DNA from: Hyphomicrobiales bacterium
Lineage (GTDB): Bacteria > Pseudomonadota > Alphaproteobacteria > Rhizobiales > Rhizobiaceae
Direction: 5' to 3'
Assembly (NCBI GenBank): GCA_900469615.1
Contig: UBYA01000001.1
Coordinates: forward strand, 62,001 to 126,000
DNA: 64,000 bases
In this document: piece after piece, positions 43,764 through 52,811 of the stretch
Layout: each line of letters starts with the position of its first letter
How positions within the stretch are numbered: position 1 is the stretch's first letter
Program-made: the position numbers and the translations under genes
Notes under the pieces: generated by a model
What the model was told of the DNA's origin: nothing
The model's database searches: none
What the model saw: the letters and a program-made list of their open reading frames with translations, nothing else

Positions 43764-44060
43764 TCAATTAGAGCGTTTCGGACTTGCGAAGGATGGTTCG
43801 CTGCCTTTCCAGCTTGGGCCGATGCCTCGACCGCTCAATAACCAGGCCAGGCTAATGTGAAGCGAGTCGGCAATTTCCCCGAGGTAGGCCGGATCGGGCT
43901 CGTCGCGGTCGTTCTCCCAGGATAGCCACGTCTGCTTCGGTACGGCCACGAGCAAAGCCGCATCCTCTGCGGAGAGCCCGCAGGCATCGCGCGCCAATGA
44001 CATCCGGCCGCCGAGCGTGTCATCGGCTGCGAGCGCCCAGTCCGGCATCTGATTGCACAT
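43764..44060 (-). CDS. XRE-type helix-turn-helix regulator
   Basis: Small DNA-binding protein of 98 residues. Residues about 20-80 form a Cro/CI-type five-helix HTH: 'RMSLARDACGLSAEDAALLVAVPKQTWLSWENDRDEPDPAYLGEIADSL', with the recognition helix around PKQTWLSWEN and the classic 'I-S-x-A-W-L-L-S-G-x-G' ending. The C-terminal tail is short and disordered. It lies downstream of the betaine importer on the same strand, behind a strong terminator, so it is probably expressed from its own promoter. The target is unknown; control of the importer is possible. Confidence 0.8.
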   Translation of the reverse strand: MCNQMPDWALAADDTLGGRMSLARDACGLSAEDAALLVAVPKQTWLSWENDRDEPDPAYLGEIADSLHISLAWLLSGRGIGPSWKGSEPSFASPKRSN

Positions 44061-44076
44061 TCATGTCACCTCGATA

Positions 44077-44107
44077 TGAAAAGAAACCCCGCCGCGGCAC
44101 GGCGGGG
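44077..44107 (-). terminator. Rho-independent terminator of the betaine importer operon
   Basis: On the minus strand CCCCGCCG-TGCCG-CGGCGGGG is a perfect 8-bp GC stem with a five-base loop (44087-44107), followed directly by TTTCTTTTC. This is the clearest intrinsic terminator of the window. It ends the ProVWX-type operon 14 bases after the binding-protein stop and insulates the downstream XRE gene. Confidence 0.88.
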
Positions 44108-44121
44108 CTGCAACGGCAATG

Positions 44122-44994
44122 TCAGCCTTCGTCGCCGACCCAGGCCTTCACCTGATCGGGATGATCCTTGATGTACTTGTCGACCGCCTGGTCGTAGGAG
44201 GTCGTCTGCGCATTAAACATCGCCGCTTCCAGGTCGGAGATCGGCAGTTTCATGCGTGACAGGAAGCCGGCCACCTTCGGATTTTCGGCGGCGAAGCCCT
44301 TCCTGGCGAGCACATCCACATGCTCCGCTTCGCCCAGAGACTTCTTCGGGTCGGCAATGTAGCGAAGCTTGTATTTGCCGAACATCCAGTGCGGGCTCCA
44401 GGAGGTTGCGACGAACCATTTTTCGCTGCGTATGTCACGATCGACCGTGGTCAGCATGCCTGCTTCGCTCGAGACCTGAAGCTTGTATTTATCGAGGCCG
44501 TAATCCTTGAGGGCCTTCTCCGAAAGCCGGGTCAGGCCGGCGCCGGGATCGATGCCCTGCACCGTGCCCGACAGCTTTTCCTGAATCTCCGGCTTCTTCA
44601 GATCCTCGATCGAGCCGATCTGGTCTTGCGGGATGTAGGCGGGCACCACCCAGCCGAGCTTTGCGCCGTCATAGACGGTGCCGAGGGTCTCCACGCGGTT
44701 CTTGACCTTGGCGTAGTAGTCAGCATGCGTCTGCGGCAACCAAGCCATCATCATGGCATCGAGATTGCCGCGGCTGACGCCCTGATAGAGCGGCGCGACA
44801 TCGGTCTGCACGAGCTCGACCTTCTGGCCGAACTTGTCCGTGATCAGCCTGGCGGCGAGCTTCGTGACGAACTCGGCATCGGACCACGCGGCCCAGCCGA
44901 TCTTCACGGGTTTGCTGTCTTCAGCCATAGCGGCTGCGGTCATGCCGCTGCAAAGCGTGGCGGCAAGGCCCAGTGTTGCGAGTAACTTGAACAT
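44122..44994 (-). CDS. Glycine betaine/proline-betaine-type ABC substrate-binding protein
   Basis: Periplasmic binding protein of the OpuAC/ProX family, 290 residues, Sec signal (LLATLGLAATLCSGMTAAAMA). 'KIGWAAWSDAEFVTKLAARLITDKFG' and the Trp-rich text 'EKWFVATSWSPHWMFGKYKLRYIADP' supply the aromatic cage that grips quaternary ammonium groups. The start at 44994 has GAAAGGAGC upstream; the frame stays open further 5' inside the permease gene but that part is not coding. It is the last gene of a three-gene operon (ATPase, permease, binding protein). The precise ligand, betaine, choline or proline betaine, cannot be told. Confidence 0.92.
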   Translation of the reverse strand: MFKLLATLGLAATLCSGMTAAAMAEDSKPVKIGWAAWSDAEFVTKLAARLITDKFGQKVELVQTDVAPLYQGVSRGNLDAMMMAWLPQTHADYYAKVKNRVETLGTVYDGAKLGWVVPAYIPQDQIGSIEDLKKPEIQEKLSGTVQGIDPGAGLTRLSEKALKDYGLDKYKLQVSSEAGMLTTVDRDIRSEKWFVATSWSPHWMFGKYKLRYIADPKKSLGEAEHVDVLARKGFAAENPKVAGFLSRMKLPISDLEAAMFNAQTTSYDQAVDKYIKDHPDQVKAWVGDEG

Positions 44995-45062
44995 GGATGT
45001 TGCTCCTTTCAGGGAAGGTTCGCGTTTGGCGGTCGAGACCGCCTTGGTTTCAGGTGGAGGGT

Positions 45063-45944
45063 TCAGGCCGTGGCCGTCACCAGGCGCTCGTTTTCGCTCC
45101 TTCGGAAAAGCGATTGCAGCAGGGTGAGCCGGCGCGAGCCAAGGCTCTGGGTGATGCGGTCGAGAATGACGGCGAGGATGACGACAGCCAGCCCTCCTTC
45201 GAAACCGGTGCCGACATCGAGGCGCTGGATGCCCGTCAACACCGTATTGCCGATGCCGCCCGCGCCAATCATCGAAGCGATGACGACCATGGAGAGCGAC
45301 AGCATGATCGTCTGGTTGATCCCGGCCATGATCGAGGGCATGGCATTCGGCAGCTGCACCTTGAACAGCAGCTGCGTCGAGGTGCAGCCGAAGGCATTGC
45401 CGGCCTCGATGAATTCGGGATGGACCTGGCGAATGCCGAGGTTGGTCAGGCGCACTACCGGCGGCATCGAGAAGATCACCGTTGCGATCGCACCCGGCAC
45501 GGCGCCGAGGCCGAAGAACATCGCCGCCGGGATGAGATAGACGAAGGCGGGCATCGTCTGCATCAGGTCGAGGATGGGGCGAACCGCGGCGGCGATCGCA
45601 TTGCGGCTTGCCATGGCGATGCCGAGCGGCAGGCCCACGATCATTGCCATCAACGTAGAGGCGATGACGAGCGCCAGCGTCTCCATCATCGCGCCCCAGA
45701 GGCCCATGTGATTGACCAGGAAAAGCGAGATGCCGGTGAAGGCAGCAAAGGCAAATCCCACCCGCCACAAAGACAGGAAGACGAAGATGGCGATGCCGAC
45801 AGGCATCGGTATCGCGGTCAGCGCGCTCTGGATGGAGCCGGTGACGAAGCCGATGATTGCGGCAATGGTGTCGAGCGCGGGCGAAAAATTGTCGAGAATG
45901 TAATTGACGGCACTGTCGATGCCGTCGCCGATATCGAAGGTCAT
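45063..45944 (-). CDS. proW: Betaine-type ABC permease, ProW/OpuAB family
   Basis: Inner-membrane permease of 293 residues. It begins with the characteristic amphipathic 'DIGDGIDSAVNYILDNFSPALDTI' leader of ProW/OpuAB proteins and carries six or seven helices and the coupling motif 'IDLMQTMPAFVYLIPAAMFFGLG'-like text (here LDLMQTMPAFVYL) with 'VRLTNLGIRQVHPEFIEAGNAFGCTSTQLLFKVQLPNAMPSIMAGINQT'-type EAA loop. It works with the CBS-domain ATPase upstream to import osmoprotectant or carbon/nitrogen-source betaines. It lies 24 bp after the ATPase gene. Confidence 0.92.
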   Translation of the reverse strand: MTFDIGDGIDSAVNYILDNFSPALDTIAAIIGFVTGSIQSALTAIPMPVGIAIFVFLSLWRVGFAFAAFTGISLFLVNHMGLWGAMMETLALVIASTLMAMIVGLPLGIAMASRNAIAAAVRPILDLMQTMPAFVYLIPAAMFFGLGAVPGAIATVIFSMPPVVRLTNLGIRQVHPEFIEAGNAFGCTSTQLLFKVQLPNAMPSIMAGINQTIMLSLSMVVIASMIGAGGIGNTVLTGIQRLDVGTGFEGGLAVVILAVILDRITQSLGSRRLTLLQSLFRRSENERLVTATA

Positions 45945-45968
45945 GGAATCTTCCGATTTGATTGGAGG

Positions 45969-47201
45969 TCAGCTTGCGCGGTCGAGCGTTTCGAGCAGCG
46001 CCGATTTGCTGATGGAGCCGAGATAGCGATTGCCGTCATCGACCACGGGCACGGGCCACGGGCTGGCCGCGACCTTGCCGAGAACGCCGGAAAGCGGCTC
46101 GGCGGCGGGGATGGGTTCTATCCCAGGAAGAAAGGCGCTGCGATAGGGATCGGCTGCGTTTGCACGCAGATTTTCGACAAGGGACGCATGGCTGACCATG
46201 CCGTGATAGGTCTTGTCGCGGCCGAGAATGATTGCATATTCCCGGTCGAAGTTTTTCATCCGCTCCAGCGCCGCCGCAGCCGAAACGCCCTGACGCTCGA
46301 TGATCGTCACCTGGGTCTTGCGCGCGACATCGCCGGCCCTGAAGACCTGCGAAACGTCCACATTGCGGAAGAACGACCGGACATAGTCGTTGGCAGGACT
46401 CATGACGATCTCGTCGGGCGTACCCACCTGGATGACATTGCCGTTCTGCATGATGCAGATGCGGTCGCCGATGCGCATCGCCTCGTCGATATCGTGGCTG
46501 ACGAAGACGATCGTTCGACTGTGCTGAGCCTGGAGGCGCACGAGCTCGTCCTGCATCTCCGTGCGGATCAACGGATCGAGCGCCGAAAACGCCTCGTCCA
46601 TCAGAAGCACGGTCGGCTCATTGGCAAGCGCGCGCGCGAGGCCGACGCGCTGCTTCATGCCGCCGGACAGCTGATCCGGATGACTGTCGGCATAGCCGTC
46701 GAGACTGACGGCCTCGAGCGCGGCCATCGCCCTTTGCCTGCGCTCCGCTTCGCCGACGCCGGCCACTTCAAGACCGAAAGCGACGTTGTTCAACACGGTG
46801 CGGTTCGGCAACAGCGCGAAGGACTGGAAGACCATGCTGATTTCGCCACGGCGCAGAGCGATCAGCTCCCGGCGCGGCATACCGGTGATGTCCCTGCCAT
46901 CGATTTCGATGGAGCCGGCGGTCGGTTCGATCAGCCGGTTGAGCAGACGCAGCAGGGTGGATTTGCCCGATCCGGAAAGGCCCATGATGACGAAGATTTC
47001 GCCGGCCCGGATATCGAAGCTTGCATCGTTCACTCCGACCGAGCAACCCGTCGCGGCGTGAATTTCCGATTTTGATTTGCCGGCGTGGATCAGGTTCATG
47101 GCCCTCGAAGGGCGTTCGCCGAAAATCTTGTAAATGTTCTTGAGACTGATTTTGGTCGAAGCCGGGTGCGCCGGCGCGTCATTTTCAGTTGCAAATGCCA
47201 T
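45969..47201 (-). CDS. proV: Betaine-type ABC ATPase with CBS domains, ProV/OpuAA family
   Basis: ATPase of 410 residues. The first 280 hold the ABC domain: an N-terminal 'ALNL(I)HAGKSKSEI'-like segment of ProV proteins (MNLIHAGKSKSEI), Walker A GLSGSGKST, signature LSGGMKQRVGLARAL, Walker B VLLMDEAFSALDPL and H-loop VSHDIDEA. The last 120 residues are a CBS pair that in OpuA senses ionic strength. The DEA in place of DEP is usual in this family. The ribosome binding site CCAGGA lies five bases before the ATG. First gene of its operon; a palindromic site lies 265 bp upstream at 47466. Confidence 0.94.
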   Translation of the reverse strand: MAFATENDAPAHPASTKISLKNIYKIFGERPSRAMNLIHAGKSKSEIHAATGCSVGVNDASFDIRAGEIFVIMGLSGSGKSTLLRLLNRLIEPTAGSIEIDGRDITGMPRRELIALRRGEISMVFQSFALLPNRTVLNNVAFGLEVAGVGEAERRQRAMAALEAVSLDGYADSHPDQLSGGMKQRVGLARALANEPTVLLMDEAFSALDPLIRTEMQDELVRLQAQHSRTIVFVSHDIDEAMRIGDRICIMQNGNVIQVGTPDEIVMSPANDYVRSFFRNVDVSQVFRAGDVARKTQVTIIERQGVSAAAALERMKNFDREYAIILGRDKTYHGMVSHASLVENLRANAADPYRSAFLPGIEPIPAAEPLSGVLGKVAASPWPVPVVDDGNRYLGSISKSALLETLDRAS

Positions 47202-47969
47202 AAAATCCTGGGCCTGCGACTCGATAGTCCAGGCATGCTCCTTGTTCTTGTTTATTCATCCGGGACGACAGCTGAAATCCGCAGATCCATGCGCTGTCTT
47301 CCAGTTTCCGATTCGACGATCAATCAGTCGGCAAACGGAGGTGTCGTTTTGTCGATCGATAAGCCGGGGAGGCGCGAAGGACGGCGAAAAGCAGACAAAT
47401 ACAAATGTTCCTGCTCACCGCAGGACCAGTTTATGTCTCAACACTCAGCAACGGCTTTTAGGATGGTAGACAAGGACTGTCTACAAAAAATTGAGATTAT
47501 TTGGTCGCGCTGGTTGTCGCAAACAGGGCTTCGGGTCCCGTCGATATCATCATATGCTGCGAATGAATTATCATCTCACGGAGGCCGTCCATCTCTATGA
47601 TGACTTAAAAAATTCATATTTATCAAATGATTATCTGAAAGTCAGATCCTCTCGATGATGCTGTCCGGCTGCTCGTCATCGAATTCACGTTTCCTCTTGG
47701 TAACCATAGCAGATGCCGCCGGGAACACGCCCATGCCTGGCGATTGGTTTTCATGCCTTCTCGCATTCTGTCGCGAACCTGTTCGAGATTTTCTGATTGA
47801 GCACTGTTCGAAGCCGCGCCTCGCGCTCTGAGCGGCTGCCACAAAGCGCGACGATCAGCCAGAAGGCGAAATTCTCAAGAAAGCCATGGCGATCGCTACC
47901 GACGCGTAGCTGATTGCCAATCCGATCTTGGCCAATTAGCCTCGGCCTGTCGAATGTGCTGGGAACGTC
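47202..47969. other. 768-bp intergenic region between the betaine importer and the FUSC gene
   Basis: This gap separates two divergent genes and should hold both promoters. It is relatively AT-rich at 47580-47640. A palindrome is listed separately. A 21-codon minus-strand frame at 47642-47707 (MVTKRKREFDDEQPDS..) reads well as protein but has no ribosome binding site, so it is left as a possible micro-gene or a gene remnant. Nothing else is recognised. Confidence 0.4.
47466..47484. promoter_or_regulatory. Palindromic operator-like site
   Basis: GTAGACA-AGGAC-TGTCTAC is a perfect 7-bp inverted repeat with a five-base spacer. A T-run does not follow on either strand in the right place for a terminator. 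Its size and symmetry fit a dimeric repressor site, and it lies in the divergent region of proV and the FUSC gene. The regulator is not known. Confidence 0.45.
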
Positions 47970-49835
47970 ATGCCTGAACCGATTACCGAACCTGATATTC
48001 CGCCGCTGGTGGAGCGGGCTTTCCAGCTAACCTCACTGTTTACCCTGAATAAGCCGGATGCGCGACGTTGGCCGATTGCATTGCGTGCTGCCGTGGCAAT
48101 GGGGGTGCCGGCGGCAATCGGCTGGGTGGCCGGCGACCTGCCGGCAGGTCTGATGGCGACGATCGGTGGCTTCACTGCCGTCTACGGCAATGACCGGCCG
48201 TTCCTGAACCGCGCCATACATCTTGGCGCGATCGCGATCTCATTTGCGCTGGTCGTCATGATCGGTGTGGCGGTAGGCAGCACGGGTTGGCTGACTATTC
48301 CGGTGGTCACGGTGATCGCAACCGCCGCCGCCTTCCTATGCAGCGCATTGAAAGTCTCGCCGCCCGGAGCGTATCTCTTCACGCTTGCGGTTGCGGCTGG
48401 CACGGCGATGGGTGCCGAAGATCTGGCACGGTGGCATGTGGGTACGCTCGTCTTTGCCGGCGGAGCCTTCGCCTGGGCGTTGCATATGGCGGGCGCGATC
48501 TTTGCGCCACGCGGCCCTGAAGTTTTGGCTCTGAAATCGGCAGCCCGCGCAGTCGGCGATTTTCTCACCGCTGCGGCGACGCCGCGTGCCGACGCGGCAA
48601 GGCATCAGGCGGCTGCCGCGCTCCATCTGGCCTGGACGGTGCTGGTTAGCCAGCAACCCGTCCAGCCCCGGCCGAACGGAACATTGACGCGGTTGCGCGC
48701 CGAGGGCAGGGAGTTGCACATGATTTTCGCCGAGAGGGTCAATGCTGCACCAAGCGAGCCTGTCCCGCTGGTAAATGTCGAACGTGTGAGGGCAATCGCC
48801 GAGCAGGGACCCAGACCGCAGGACGTCACCGATATGGGCCATATTCCGCTCGGCCGCGTCAGTGGCTGGCAATTGCTGAAGGAGAGCACAAGACCCGGTG
48901 CGCAAGCATTCGAGATCGGTCTACGTGTGGCGGTAGCCTCGGCGGTCAGCGGACTCGTGGGCTGGGCGACGAACGTCGAGCATGCCTACTGGATCACCGC
49001 CGCGGCCGTCTTGATGCTTTACCAGGGGCTTGATCGGGCGACCACGCTGCAACGGGCAATCCAGCGGGTCGGCGGGACCCTGATCGGCACGGTTCTGGCC
49101 GGCGGAGTTCTGTTTCTGCATCCAGAAGGCCTTTGGTTCGCCGCCGCGATTGTCGTACTGCAATTCATCATCGAAATGCTGGTGCCCAGGAACTATGGAC
49201 TTGCAGTCGTGTTCATCACGGCGATTGCGCTCACCATTGCCTCCGGCGGTTATCCCGTGACGGATATCTCACATCAAATCTGGGTCCGTGCGGAAGATAC
49301 CATTCTAGGTTGCGCGATCGGTATCGCGGTGTTTATGCTGCTGGCGAAGCGTGGCATGACCCGGGCGATATCACGGGAATTGTTCCGGACCTGGGGTGCG
49401 ATCGATTTGGTCACCCAGCATCTGGCAGCCGGCGATGCTGATACAACGGCGGCTCGCAGCGCCCGGCGTAATCTTCAGCATCATACGATTCTGTTGCTGC
49501 AAAGCTTCGATGCCGCCGTTGGCAGCAGCATGGAGAGCCGGGCTGCGGCCGAACCGCTCTGGCCGGCCGTCGTTGCTACCCAGCGCCTTGTCTACCGCCT
49601 GCTTGCCGCCGCCTGGCGGATCGACTCTGCGTCGGCGATGGGCGAGAATACCGCTCTGGCGAGAGAACTGTTCGGCAGAGACGGCGCGGTGCAGGTGCAC
49701 AACGCGCTCGCCGGCATCATCAGCGCCCTTAACAAAGGGGTCGCGCTGCCGTCTGCGCCCGACGTTCCGGCTTTTCTCGAAGCGGAAATCCGGCTGCTCC
49801 GCAGCTCGATCGTCAGCGCGTCCAATAGAGCATGA
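47970..49835 (+). CDS. FUSC-family inner-membrane protein (YccS/AaeB-like exporter)
   Basis: Membrane protein of 621 residues with the FUSC layout: an N-terminal block of about five to six helices ('AIGWVAGDLPAGLMATIGGFTAVYG', 'VVTVIATAAAFLCSALKV'), a cytoplasmic stretch of about 140 residues, a second block of six helices ('ITAAAVLMLYQGLDRATTLQRAIQRVGGTLIG', which is the family hallmark) and a C-terminal helical cytoplasmic part. Members studied in E. coli export aromatic carboxylic acids (AaeB) or are of unknown role (YccS). The gene stands alone; a weak ribosome binding site (GGGAACGTC) precedes the ATG. Proximity to the hydroaromatic locus could mean export of phenolic acids, which is speculation. 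Confidence 0.85.
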   Translation: MPEPITEPDIPPLVERAFQLTSLFTLNKPDARRWPIALRAAVAMGVPAAIGWVAGDLPAGLMATIGGFTAVYGNDRPFLNRAIHLGAIAISFALVVMIGVAVGSTGWLTIPVVTVIATAAAFLCSALKVSPPGAYLFTLAVAAGTAMGAEDLARWHVGTLVFAGGAFAWALHMAGAIFAPRGPEVLALKSAARAVGDFLTAAATPRADAARHQAAAALHLAWTVLVSQQPVQPRPNGTLTRLRAEGRELHMIFAERVNAAPSEPVPLVNVERVRAIAEQGPRPQDVTDMGHIPLGRVSGWQLLKESTRPGAQAFEIGLRVAVASAVSGLVGWATNVEHAYWITAAAVLMLYQGLDRATTLQRAIQRVGGTLIGTVLAGGVLFLHPEGLWFAAAIVVLQFIIEMLVPRNYGLAVVFITAIALTIASGGYPVTDISHQIWVRAEDTILGCAIGIAVFMLLAKRGMTRAISRELFRTWGAIDLVTQHLAAGDADTTAARSARRNLQHHTILLLQSFDAAVGSSMESRAAAEPLWPAVVATQRLVYRLLAAAWRIDSASAMGENTALARELFGRDGAVQVHNALAGIISALNKGVALPSAPDVPAFLEAEIRLLRSSIVSASNRA

Positions 49836-49930
49836 CGGGAGCTTTTGTCGCATACAACCCATTTCGCGAGTTCGATCAATCTGCAGGCCTCATCGTCGGA
49901 CGGTTCGGCTCGATAGAAATTCAAGCCGTT

Positions 49931-49955
49931 TGGAACAAATCGTTGCGCCGTGCAT
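49931..49955 (+). promoter_or_regulatory. Near-consensus EcfG stress promoter upstream of bphO
   Basis: GGAAC at 49931-49935 and CATT at 49952-49955 are separated by 16 bases. The alphaproteobacterial general-stress sigma factor EcfG recognises GGAAC-N16/17-CGTT, so the -35 is perfect and the -10 has one mismatch. It would start transcription about 50 bases before the bphO ATG. It gains weight from two perfect sites within 5 kb. Confidence 0.4.
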
Positions 49956-50009
49956 TCATCGTGGTCAAATTGCTTAATAAGTGAATTTTCCTAAAAGTGG
50001 GTTTTCTGA

Positions 50010-50588
50010 ATGTTGCAAAGAGGAATGCCAGGCCGCCGTGGGCGTTTGAAATCGGCGACTGATTCCCATCACCGGCGGCTCGATGCATTGAACAAGGAGT
50101 TCGCCATGTTCGAGGCACTCCCCTCCTATCGCAAATATCTGATTGCAACGCTTGCCAGCCGTGTGCGATTGGAGTCCATGCTCGAAGCCAGCGGAGTGGA
50201 AGCGCTGGTTCCGGATTGGGCGCAGCGCAGGATCGTTCCGCAGCTTCTGGAGGATCTCCACGATCTTGGCGGTGGCGCGCCCATGCCCGTTGAGGCAACG
50301 CGCAACCCGGTCGACATGGCCGCAATCGTCGGGACGCTTTACGTCCTGGAGGGCTCCGGACTGGGAGCAACGATCCTCCTGAAGCAGGCGGTCAAACTCG
50401 GTATGTCGGAGACGTTCGGAGCCCGCCATCTGGTCCGGCAGGTGAGCAATCAGCGATCGTGGCGAGACATGCTTCAAACGATCGAGACCACCCCTGTCAG
50501 CGACGAGGACGGCTGTGATCTTGCGGCGATCACTGCCTTTGCGGTGTTCGAGAGCGACTATCGGAAGGTATTCGCCAATGACCTCTGA
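50010..50588 (+). CDS. bphO: Heme oxygenase of the bacteriophytochrome module
   Basis: Cytoplasmic biliverdin-forming heme oxygenase, 192 residues. The N-terminal helix 'RLKSATDSHHRRLDAL' matches the start of heme oxygenases (LK-x-AT-x3-H) and places the proximal heme ligand at His21. 'GTLYVLEGSGLGATILLKQA' is the distal helix with the flexible glycines (G-S-x-L-G-A). The reaction is heme plus oxygen and electrons to biliverdin, iron and CO. The stop overlaps the phytochrome start by 11 bases, so product and chromophore user are made together. The choice between ATGs at 50010 and 50025 is open; the first is kept because the second has its GAGG too close. Confidence 0.9.
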   Translation: MLQRGMPGRRGRLKSATDSHHRRLDALNKEFAMFEALPSYRKYLIATLASRVRLESMLEASGVEALVPDWAQRRIVPQLLEDLHDLGGGAPMPVEATRNPVDMAAIVGTLYVLEGSGLGATILLKQAVKLGMSETFGARHLVRQVSNQRSWRDMLQTIETTPVSDEDGCDLAAITAFAVFESDYRKVFANDL

Positions 50589-52710
50589 GACGGCTGTCGA
50601 CCTCAGCGCATGCGATCGCGAGCCCATTCACATTCCCGGATCGATCCAGCCGCACGGACTTCTTTTGGTTGCCGAGCGAGAGACCGGCAAAATCATCGGT
50701 GGCGCTGGAGCGATCGAGACCTATCTTGGCGACAATTGGATGGGCCGCTCGATCAGCGAACTCCTGGCACTCGATGTTCTTGGACATGCCGAGCAAGCAC
50801 CGCGCGCAAATGAGATCATATTGGGAAAGCGAGAGATCGCTGGCGAGATTCACGACATACTTGGCCATGTGTCCGGCGATGTGATCCTGGTCGAGGTCGA
50901 GCCGGCACCGAGCGCGCAAGTGACGCCGGAACAGTCGCTTTCGAACCTCGACGCGATCGCCCAGGCGTTCGAAGCTGCGCCGGACATGGCAAGCCTTTTT
51001 CAAACGGCGGCCACGGCTTTTCGCAGGCTGACGGGATTTGATCGGGTGATGCTCTATCAATTTACCGAGGATGCCTCCGGCGTGGTGGTCGCCGAGGATC
51101 GCAACGAGGCCTTTCCGCCATTTCTCAACCATCATTTCCCCGCCGGCGATATTCCAAAGCAGGCACGCGCGCTTTATCTGCGCAACCGCGTCCGCGCCAT
51201 TCCGGATTCGGCATACCAGGCCGCACCCCTTCGCTGGGAAGACGGCAAGGCGCAGACCGTCGATCTCAGCGATGTGGCGCTGAGAAGCGTGTCGCCCATT
51301 CATCTGCAGTATCTGCGCAACATGGGCGTGTGTGCGAGCGCATCCGTTTCCATCATCAAGGACGGTATTCTTTGGGGCCTGATTGCCTGCCATCACGCCA
51401 GGCCGCTGCGCATGCCCTTTGCCATACGCGCCGCGGCAACGGCTTTGGCGGGGAGTCTGGCGCGGCAAATCAAGGCCAAGGACGAGGCTCAGAATGCGCG
51501 GGAGCGGCTGAGGCTGAGGTCGCATGAAGACCGCCTGATCGAAACGCTTCAACTCAATGCTCCGCTGCAGACGCTTTTGGCGGAGGCCGCACCCAATCTG
51601 CGGCAGATGATGTTGGCCGATGGCTTTGCCGTCGTGACGGGAAAGACGCTCGTGGCACAGGCCGGCACAGTCCCCGAGCTGCCGGACCTTGCCATCCTGA
51701 TCGAACTCGTGCTGCCGAGCCTGAGAGGCGGCATGTTCCATTCGCATCAATTCGGCAGAACGCCCGGTCTGCCCGGCGATCTGGTCGCTGTTGCAAGTGG
51801 CCTGGCGGTGCTCAGATTGTCGCTGGAGGAGGATCTGTTCCTCGTGTGGCTGCGAGCGGAGAAGGTGCAGGTCGTGGAATGGGCGGGCAACCCTCACAAG
51901 GGCGAGGCGCCGGCTGCAGCCGCGCCGCTAACGCCGCGCGCGTCGTTCGAGGCCTGGTCCGAGGAGGTCCGCGGCGTTGCGGCGATCTGGAACAACAATA
52001 AGATCGATGCGATACATCGCATCGGCCGCGTGATCAGCGAAAGCTATCAGCGTCAGCGCATCGCCGGGCTCAACCGCGAACTGGAGAAAACGCTTCAGCA
52101 AAAGGATGAACTGCTCAAGCAGAAGGATTTTCTGATGCGCGAGATCAACCATCGCGTCCAGAATAGCCTGCAGCTTGTTTCGACATTTCTAAAAATGCAG
52201 GCGCGAGAAACGCAGGACGCATCGATCGTCCAGCATCTTGACGATGCGCGCGCCCGCATTTCAGCCGTGGCGCTGGTTCACAGGCGGCTCTACTCGGACA
52301 ACCATGTCGGATCGGTTGATCTGGCCCGCTATCTGAGCGAACTCTCCAACGAGCTCTTTCTGTCCATGGGAGAGGAATGGCGCAGCCGCCATACCAGCAA
52401 CTTCGCTCCGGTGCTGATGGATGCCGACCGGGCGATCAATCTTGGCCTGATTTTCTCGGAGCTGATCACCAATGCAAACAAATATGCTTATGGCGGTGCT
52501 CCAGGGCCAACAAGCGCATGCCTTGATCATCATCTCAATGAAGTTCGCCTGATCGTTTCCGACAGCGGTGGCGGAAAGACGCGCCTGACCGCTGGTTTCG
52601 GCAGTAAAATGCTGCACGCCATCATCGTCGGTCTCGGTGGCGAGCTACAGGAAACCGACAACAATCCGGGACTGAAGACGATTGTGACGGTGCCCATCAA
52701 GTTCGGCTAG
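50578..52710 (+). CDS. bphP: Bacteriophytochrome histidine kinase
   Basis: Red/far-red photoreceptor kinase of 710 residues using biliverdin. The chromophore-binding Cys12 lies in the classic SACDREPIHIPGSIQPHG start of the PAS domain; the GAF domain follows with 'FPAGDIPKQARALYLRNRVR' (bearing the D-I-P motif) and 'HLQYLRNMGVCASASVSI' ending in ACHH; the PHY tongue motif is PRASF. The kinase is of the HisKA_2/HWE type: 'MREINHRVQNSLQLV' with phospho-His525, then 'ELITNANKYAYGG' (N box) and VSDSGGG. No receiver domain is attached and no response regulator gene follows. The GAF motif has AGDIP where PASDIP is usual. Light output is probably sent to an unlinked regulator. Confidence 0.96.
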   Translation: MTSETAVDLSACDREPIHIPGSIQPHGLLLVAERETGKIIGGAGAIETYLGDNWMGRSISELLALDVLGHAEQAPRANEIILGKREIAGEIHDILGHVSGDVILVEVEPAPSAQVTPEQSLSNLDAIAQAFEAAPDMASLFQTAATAFRRLTGFDRVMLYQFTEDASGVVVAEDRNEAFPPFLNHHFPAGDIPKQARALYLRNRVRAIPDSAYQAAPLRWEDGKAQTVDLSDVALRSVSPIHLQYLRNMGVCASASVSIIKDGILWGLIACHHARPLRMPFAIRAAATALAGSLARQIKAKDEAQNARERLRLRSHEDRLIETLQLNAPLQTLLAEAAPNLRQMMLADGFAVVTGKTLVAQAGTVPELPDLAILIELVLPSLRGGMFHSHQFGRTPGLPGDLVAVASGLAVLRLSLEEDLFLVWLRAEKVQVVEWAGNPHKGEAPAAAAPLTPRASFEAWSEEVRGVAAIWNNNKIDAIHRIGRVISESYQRQRIAGLNRELEKTLQQKDELLKQKDFLMREINHRVQNSLQLVSTFLKMQARETQDASIVQHLDDARARISAVALVHRRLYSDNHVGSVDLARYLSELSNELFLSMGEEWRSRHTSNFAPVLMDADRAINLGLIFSELITNANKYAYGGAPGPTSACLDHHLNEVRLIVSDSGGGKTRLTAGFGSKMLHAIIVGLGGELQETDNNPGLKTIVTVPIKFG

Positions 52711-52811
52711 CTTGTCAGCGGGGAGGCGACCTTGCCACAAAGGGCCAGACGTCAGCCATGGGCCCGTCCGAATGCTCCTCCTTTTTCAGAAATCCTGCGA
52801 TCCTGATCGAA

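Noticed and set aside
44995..45768. Extended open frame joining the betaine-binding protein to sequence inside the permease gene
   Set aside because: The upstream part overlaps the well-supported ProW-like gene in another frame and has no signal or homology; a clean signal peptide and ribosome site start at 44994.
47085..47600. Plus-strand 171-codon frame
   Set aside because: It starts antisense inside proV, has no ribosome binding site and no family resemblance.
47642..47707. 21-codon minus-strand frame beginning MVTKRKREFDD
   Set aside because: Protein-like but without ribosome binding site or promoter; could be a remnant, so mentioned only within the gap entry.
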